A stretch of 64,000 nt of DNA from Streptomyces rapamycinicus NRRL 5491 (GTDB lineage: Bacteria; Actinomycetota; Actinomycetes; Streptomycetales; Streptomycetaceae), in the NCBI RefSeq assembly GCF_024298965.1, contig NZ_CP085193.1, positions 9,610,001 through 9,674,000 on the forward strand, written 5' to 3'. Below the pieces are notes generated by a model. It did no database searches. It was not told the DNA's origin and saw only the letters and a program-made list of their open reading frames with translations. A program made the position numbers and the translations under genes. Below, piece after piece: positions 59,729 to 64,000 of the stretch (positions are counted from its first letter, which is position 1; each line of letters opens with the position of its first letter).

Positions 59729-60841
59729 TCAGCGCGGCACTCGCCCGTCCCCCACGGAATCGATCGGCGGCGCGAGACTGCCCTCGTGGAGCGCGCGCAG
59801 CAGGGCCAGCAGGCTCTCCTCGTCGTTCGGGCTGATGCCGGGGGGCGATCCCTGGGCCAGTCGCCGCGCGATCGGTGCGAGGTCGTCAAGTCCGACTCCA
59901 AGCTGTCGCAGGCCGGATGGCGCGCCGAAGGCGCGGGCCAGGCGTAGGAGTTCCGTACACAGGTCCCCGCCGTCGGCTGACCGGGCCATCAGCTCGCGAT
60001 GCGCGGCCGGCAGCCAGGGCTCCTGGTGGCGCAGGACGAACGGCAGAACCAAGGCGTGGGTGGCGGCGTGCGGGGCGTCGAACCTGCCGCCAAGCAGGTG
60101 GCACAGCCGGTGGTGCAGGCCGATGGTGGTCGAGTCCAGGCAGATGCCGCAGAGCCAGGCAGCGTACAGTGCCTCATCCCGGTCACGGTCATTCCAACCG
60201 CCGTCCAGGCCGCGCAGGGCACGGGTCATCACCGCGATCGCCTCACCGGCGGTGACGGCCACCAACGGCGAGGTGTCAGGGGCGTAGACGGCCTCGACGG
60301 CGTGTGCGACCGCGTTCAGGCCGCTGAGGCCACTCACCGACCGGGGAAGGCTGTCGGTGAGCTCGGAGTCGTAGACGACCACGCGCGCCAGAACCCGGGC
60401 GTCCCGGCCGGTGCGCTTCTCGCCTCCCTTCGTGATACCCCAGACGTCGGTCATCTCCGAGCCCGAGTAGGTCGTCGGCAGACACACGATAGGCAACCCG
60501 GTGCGCAGGGCGACCGCCTTGGCAAGACCGATGGCTGAGCCTCCTCCGACGGCGACCAGCGAGTCGGCACCCGACTCCTCGGCTGTGCGCACGTGCTCGT
60601 CGACCAGGTGCTCGGGCACGTGCATGCGCGCCCGGTCCGAGGTCGCAGCGGGGGCGAGGGCCTCGTCCGCGAGGCTCGCTGCGACACCCGCTGCTGCTGC
60701 CGCGGATCCCGGCGAGGACACGCACAGCGGAGCACGTACGCCGAGGGTCCGCAGCTCCTGCGCGGCCTCGTGGCGGCGTCCGCGGCCGAAGACGATCCGT
60801 GACGCATGGGACTGGTGGATGAAGCGTGTCGCTGTGCTCAC
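59729..60841 (-). CDS. Maleylacetate reductase
   Basis: 370 residues starting at the GTG at 60841, five bases after GGAGG and overlapping the dioxygenase stop as GTGA. Iron-alcohol-dehydrogenase-type fold: SLVAVGGGSAIGLAKAVAL near residue 95, LPTTYSGSEMT near 122, and metal-region histidines in HAVEAVYAP, GLHHRLCHLLGG and HAATHALVLP. Maleylacetate reductases, unlike the alcohol dehydrogenases, need no metal. With the upstream intradiol dioxygenase it would convert hydroxyquinol to 3-oxoadipate. No hydroxylase gene is in view. Confidence 0.9.
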   Translation of the reverse strand: MSTATRFIHQSHASRIVFGRGRRHEAAQELRTLGVRAPLCVSSPGSAAAAAGVAASLADEALAPAATSDRARMHVPEHLVDEHVRTAEESGADSLVAVGGGSAIGLAKAVALRTGLPIVCLPTTYSGSEMTDVWGITKGGEKRTGRDARVLARVVVYDSELTDSLPRSVSGLSGLNAVAHAVEAVYAPDTSPLVAVTAGEAIAVMTRALRGLDGGWNDRDRDEALYAAWLCGICLDSTTIGLHHRLCHLLGGRFDAPHAATHALVLPFVLRHQEPWLPAAHRELMARSADGGDLCTELLRLARAFGAPSGLRQLGVGLDDLAPIARRLAQGSPPGISPNDEESLLALLRALHEGSLAPPIDSVGDGRVPR

Positions 60842-61773
60842 GTGGACCTCCACGACGTGGCATCAGCGTCCGGGGCGAGGACCAGGTCCACCCGCAGCAC
60901 CTCGGCGATCGACGGCACGGGCGGGCCACCGGGATCGACCACGAGGCCGGCGAGGTCGCCGTGGTCACCGTCGAGGGTCTGCCGTTGCCGGATAAGGCTC
61001 GGACGCACAGCGAAGACCGCGTCCGAGTCGAGGTGCGGGGAGTCCGCCAGGAAGATGTGCGTGGTCACCTCCCGACAGCCTGCGGCCGAGACCTGAAAGT
61101 GGATGTGGGCCGGCCTGTACACCGGCCGCGAGGCAGCGGCCAGCAGCTCGCCGACGGGCCCATCGCTGGGGATCGGGTACGGCGCCGGCACGACGGTCTC
61201 GAAGTAGAACCAGCCGGCGCTGTTCGTCGTGAACAGCCCGCGGCCACTGCCCGGCGGGACCACATCCGGGAGCTGCACGTCGTAGTAGCCCTCGCCGTCG
61301 GCCTGCCATACATCGATGGTGGCCGAGGGGACGGCCGCGCCGGTTGTGTCGCTCACGCGGCCATAGACCAGGAGACGCTCGCCGCCCGCGCCCGCGATTG
61401 ACGAGCCCAGTTCGCGCTCGGGTGAGGTGGTCATGTGGAACGGTCCCAGCACGGTGCGCTCGGTGGCTCCTCCCCTCTCGCCGCGCGCCTCTGCAAGGAC
61501 CTCGACCAGCATGCTCGCGCCGAGGACGTCGGAGAGGAGCACGAATTCCTGTCGGGTCTCCGAGCAAGTCCAGCCGGTGCGGGTCAGGAAGTCCACCCCG
61601 GCGTACCACTCCTCGATCGTGACGTCGTTCTCCCGCAGGAAGGCGTGCAGGTGCGCCGTGAACGACTGCAGCAGCATGCGGAGCCGGTCGTTGCCGGACC
61701 GGTTGAAGCTGGCCCGAACCTGCCGTTCGAGGTTATCCATTGCTGGCGAAGCCGCGACCGTCGTTGGGTTCAC
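60838..61773 (-). CDS. Intradiol dioxygenase, hydroxyquinol 1,2-dioxygenase-like
   Basis: 311 residues from the GTG at 61773, behind AAGGAG; the frame to 61815 is not used. The N-terminal helical dimerisation domain (about 10-100) is followed by the catalytic barrel. Iron(III) ligands are Y164 (GEGYYDVQ), Y199 (PAPYPIP), H223 and H225 (PAHIHF). Catechol 1,2-dioxygenase is the alternative, but the coupled maleylacetate reductase gene points to hydroxyquinol as substrate. It gives maleylacetate after ring opening. Confidence 0.9.
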   Translation of the reverse strand: MNPTTVAASPAMDNLERQVRASFNRSGNDRLRMLLQSFTAHLHAFLRENDVTIEEWYAGVDFLTRTGWTCSETRQEFVLLSDVLGASMLVEVLAEARGERGGATERTVLGPFHMTTSPERELGSSIAGAGGERLLVYGRVSDTTGAAVPSATIDVWQADGEGYYDVQLPDVVPPGSGRGLFTTNSAGWFYFETVVPAPYPIPSDGPVGELLAAASRPVYRPAHIHFQVSAAGCREVTTHIFLADSPHLDSDAVFAVRPSLIRQRQTLDGDHGDLAGLVVDPGGPPVPSIAEVLRVDLVLAPDADATSWRST

Positions 61774-61921
61774 GTGGCTCTCCTTTCGATCGTCAGCGTC
61801 CACGCTCCGGCCCAAGTGATCAGCCCACCAGCGTTGGCGTCCGCTCAGCGGGATCCATCAGTGGCCTGGAAGCGGGCCCGGGCGGTGCGATGGTCATCGA
61901 TCTCATAGAGAGGTGGTCTTG

Positions 61922-62554
61922 GTGCAGCAGCACAACGAACAGAGGGAAGCCGACGAGCGCAGCATCCGCGCGCTCATCAACGACTGGGTGGTCTGGCGCG
62001 ACGCGGGCGACTGGTGCCGGTTCGCGACGCTCTGGTCGGACGACGGCACGATGAGCGCGACCTGGTTCCAGGGCTCGGCGCACGATTTCATTGAGGCGAG
62101 CCGCCGCGGGTGGGAGAAGGGGGTCCGCATCTGGCATCAGCTCCACGGGTGTTCCGTGGACCTCGCGGGGGAGCGCGCGATCGCGCAGACGAAGATGACG
62201 ATCCTGCAGCGTGCGAGGGTGACCGGGGTCGAGGTCGATGTCACCTGTCACGGCCGTTTCTACGATTTCCTCCTGCGCGGTCGTGAGGGCTGGCGGCTGT
62301 GCCACCGCCAGCCCATCTACGAACGGGACCGGCTCGATCCCGTCAATCCGGCCGAGCGCCCCGCCTTGGACCGGGAGCGCCTGCTCGCCTGGCCCGAGGG
62401 GTACCGTCACCTCGCCTACATCCAGGCCGAGGCGGGTTACCGCGTCGTCGCCGACCTGCCCGGCCTGACCGGAGAGCCGGTAGAGCGGCTGTACGCGCGC
62501 GGGGATCTCTGGCTGGAGGGCGCGGCCCTGACCTTCGAGCCTCTGCCCATCTGA
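61922..62554 (+). CDS. SnoaL/NTF2-like protein of the hydroxyquinol cluster
   Basis: About 210 residues; the start is uncertain between GTG 61922, TTG 61919 and GTG 61913, all close behind AGAGAGG. Residues 5-140 have a SnoaL-like pattern (IRALINDWVVWRDAGDWCRF, then LWSDDGTMSATWF, RFYDFLLRGREGWRLCHRQ), and a 70-residue C-terminal extension follows. It resembles small subunits or stand-alone members linked to aromatic catabolism, but no catalytic residue is clear. Divergent from the dioxygenase across about 150 bases. Confidence 0.8.
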   Translation: MQQHNEQREADERSIRALINDWVVWRDAGDWCRFATLWSDDGTMSATWFQGSAHDFIEASRRGWEKGVRIWHQLHGCSVDLAGERAIAQTKMTILQRARVTGVEVDVTCHGRFYDFLLRGREGWRLCHRQPIYERDRLDPVNPAERPALDRERLLAWPEGYRHLAYIQAEAGYRVVADLPGLTGEPVERLYARGDLWLEGAALTFEPLPI

Positions 62555-62592
62555 CGGCGCCGACGGCCCGCTCTTCCTGAAAAGATTGGCTC

Positions 62593-63390
62593 ATGGCGGG
62601 CAACAGTCGTGACAGCGGACGCAGCACTCTGGACCGGACGTTCACCCTGCTCGACGCATTCACATTGGCCAAGCCGTCGCTGCGTCTGACTGACCTCGTC
62701 GATCTGAGCGGTCTGCCGCGCTCGACCTGCCACCGCATCGCGATTGAACTCGTCGAGCTCGGAGTCCTTGAGCACACCGGCGACGGACGCTACGCCGTCG
62801 GCCTGCGGCTGTGGAGCCTGGCCAGCAGCTCGCCCCGCCACCAGGGGCTGCGGCGGGTCGCGGCACCTTTCATGGCCGATCTCTACGAGGCGACCCGGGA
62901 GAACGTGCAGTTGGCCGTCCCGGACGGTCTCGTCGCCCGGGTCGTCGAGAAGGTGTCGGGACCCGGGTCGGTCAGGAACGTCACGACCCCGGGCGGCCCG
63001 CTGTCGTTGCACTGCACCGGCGTCGGCAAGGTCATCCTGGCCTTCTCCGACCCCAGCCTGCTGAGCCAGGTGCTCGACGCCGGGCTGGAGCGGCACACGG
63101 CGTATACGCTCGTCGAGCCCGGTCGGCTGACCGCCAACATCGCGCAGGTGCGCCAGACATCACTGGGTTGGGCCATCGAAGAGCTGACCCTCGGAGCATG
63201 CTCAGTCGCCGCACCGCTCTTCGACGCTCAGGGCGAGCTGAAGGGCGCGCTGGGGATCGTGGCCCGTTCGTCGGCCAATCTGGAACGGGTCTCGAGCGCG
63301 GTCCGCATGGCGGCGCTCTCCGTGAGCCGGCTACTTGCCTCGCCAGCGGCTTTGCCGGACCAGCACCGTCACGGGCGTACATCCCACTGA
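62593..63390 (+). CDS. IclR-family transcriptional regulator
   Basis: 265 residues. The N-terminal winged helix-turn-helix (PSLRLTDLVDLSGLPRSTCHR) spans about residues 27-48, and the GAF-like IclR effector domain occupies 85-255 (SLHCTGVGKVILAF, then GACSVAAPLFDAQGELKGAL). IclR proteins regulate many aromatic lower pathways. Its position between the SnoaL-like gene and the transporter, next to the hydroxyquinol genes, indicates their control. Confidence 0.92.
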   Translation: MAGNSRDSGRSTLDRTFTLLDAFTLAKPSLRLTDLVDLSGLPRSTCHRIAIELVELGVLEHTGDGRYAVGLRLWSLASSSPRHQGLRRVAAPFMADLYEATRENVQLAVPDGLVARVVEKVSGPGSVRNVTTPGGPLSLHCTGVGKVILAFSDPSLLSQVLDAGLERHTAYTLVEPGRLTANIAQVRQTSLGWAIEELTLGACSVAAPLFDAQGELKGALGIVARSSANLERVSSAVRMAALSVSRLLASPAALPDQHRHGRTSH

Positions 63391-63462
63391 GCGGACGCCG
63401 ACGCTGGTCGTGCAGACGGGTCCGCTGCGACCGTCACGTCAGCCCAGCGAAGGAGGCTGACG

Positions 63463-64000
63463 ATGTTGAAAGTCACATCCACCGATACCCCTCCCAACAG
63501 CTCAATGCCCGACGTGTGGCCCGCCATGCTCTGCTGGATCGCGGTCGCGCTCGACGGGTTCGACCTCGTGGTACTCGGCGCGGTGATCCCCACCCTGTCC
63601 AAGACGGGAGACCTCGGCTTCACCGACGCCTGGCTGACGACGGCCTCGACTCTGGGTCTCGTCGGCGTCGGTCTCGGGGCTGTGGCAACCGGCCCACTGA
63701 CCGACCGCTGGGGCAGGCGCCGCACCCTGCTCGGCAGCATCGCACTCTTCTCAGCCGCGACTCTCGCCGGCGGCTTCGCCCCCACGATGACTGCCTTCAT
63801 CATCCTGCGTTTCGTCGTCGGCATCGGACTGGGTGCATGTCTGCCGACCTCGCTGGCGTTCATCTCCGAACACGCCCGCGAGGGGAAGAACGCGACGGCG
63901 GTCACCATGGCCATGACCGGCAATCACGCCGGCGCCGTCCTGACCGCGCTGCTGGCACTTGTCCTCGTGCCCGAGCTTGGCTGGCGGTCGATGTTTGTGG
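63463..64000 (+). CDS. MFS transporter, aromatic acid:H+ symporter type (cut by window end)
   Basis: The ATG at 63463 has GAAGGAGG seven bases upstream; 179 codons are visible with no stop. Helix 1 has the DGFDLVVLGAVIPTL motif of aromatic acid symporters (PcaK, BenK relatives), followed by the GPLTDRWGRRRTLLGS loop and the RFVVGIGLGACLPTS helix-4 region. It should import the aromatic acid feeding the hydroxyquinol pathway. The C-terminal half is outside the window. Confidence 0.88.
   Translation, partial: MLKVTSTDTPPNSSMPDVWPAMLCWIAVALDGFDLVVLGAVIPTLSKTGDLGFTDAWLTTASTLGLVGVGLGAVATGPLTDRWGRRRTLLGSIALFSAATLAGGFAPTMTAFIILRFVVGIGLGACLPTSLAFISEHAREGKNATAVTMAMTGNHAGAVLTALLALVLVPELGWRSMFV

Noticed and set aside
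1..64000. CRISPR arrays, tRNA genes, riboswitches and replication origin
   Set aside because: No regularly spaced repeats, cloverleaf-like sequences, conserved riboswitch cores or DnaA-box clusters were noticed by eye; a covariance-model scan was not possible.

Overview
The window is high-GC actinomycete DNA, most likely a Streptomyces accessory or chromosome-arm region. The evidence is strong third-position GC, frequent GTG starts, AGGAGG-type ribosome sites, SpoIIE-type phosphatases carrying a fused RsbW-like ATPase domain, actinobacterial insertion-sequence remnants and a tendamistat-type amylase inhibitor. No tRNA, rRNA, CRISPR array or complete insertion sequence was seen. Two genes are cut by the window edges: the 3' part of a LysR regulator at base 1 and the 5' part of an aromatic-acid MFS transporter at base 64000.

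Layout. 1-2.2 kb: LysR fragment, an SDR and a broken transposase. 2.2-7.3 kb: a six-gene minus-strand operon (DsbA-like, double SnoaL-like, MoaF-like, zinc macrodomain, SirTM-type sirtuin, SnoaL-like) diverging from an AraC regulator across a perfect 22-bp palindrome; three of its genes carry apparent one-base frameshifts. 7.3-16 kb: an SDR, two TetR regulators, a zinc-free MDR reductase, an Rhs remnant, several insertion-sequence remnants and an MmyB-type regulator. 16-29.5 kb: two catabolic operons on either side of a LysR gene. On the left are a FAH-family hydrolase, an ornithine cyclodeaminase-like protein, a bicupin and a DapA-like lyase. On the right are HyuA, HyuB, a small zinc-ribbon subunit, a nucleotide-sugar-type epimerase, an aromatic-acid transporter and an acyl-CoA ligase. 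This right-hand set resembles an ATP-dependent ketone carboxylase followed by CoA activation.

29.5-45 kb: two large SpoIIE phosphatases, four SDRs, a collapsed reductase/P450 pair, two penicillin-binding-protein-like serine hydrolases, an SRPBCC protein, and at 40.6-42 kb a mosaic built from fragments related to other genes of the window. 45.3-57.7 kb: the most coherent and least familiar unit. It is an eight-gene minus-strand operon (D-glutamate cyclase family, Asp/Glu racemase family, OtnK-like kinase, OtnC-like aldolase, alpha/beta hydrolase, RidA, OtnI-like isomerase, periplasmic-type binding protein) plus an MHS transporter, an APC permease and a GntR/FCD regulator. Four copies of a 15-bp operator (TATACG-N3-CGTATA) lie upstream of three of these transcription units, three of them 21-24 bases before a start codon.

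57.7-64 kb: an ISL3-like remnant, the amylase inhibitor, a DoxX protein, and a hydroxyquinol-type lower pathway (intradiol dioxygenase, maleylacetate reductase) with a SnoaL-like protein, an IclR regulator and an aromatic-acid transporter. Overall this is a catabolic island with heavy local gene decay. All functions are inferred from reading translated sequence; no database search was run.
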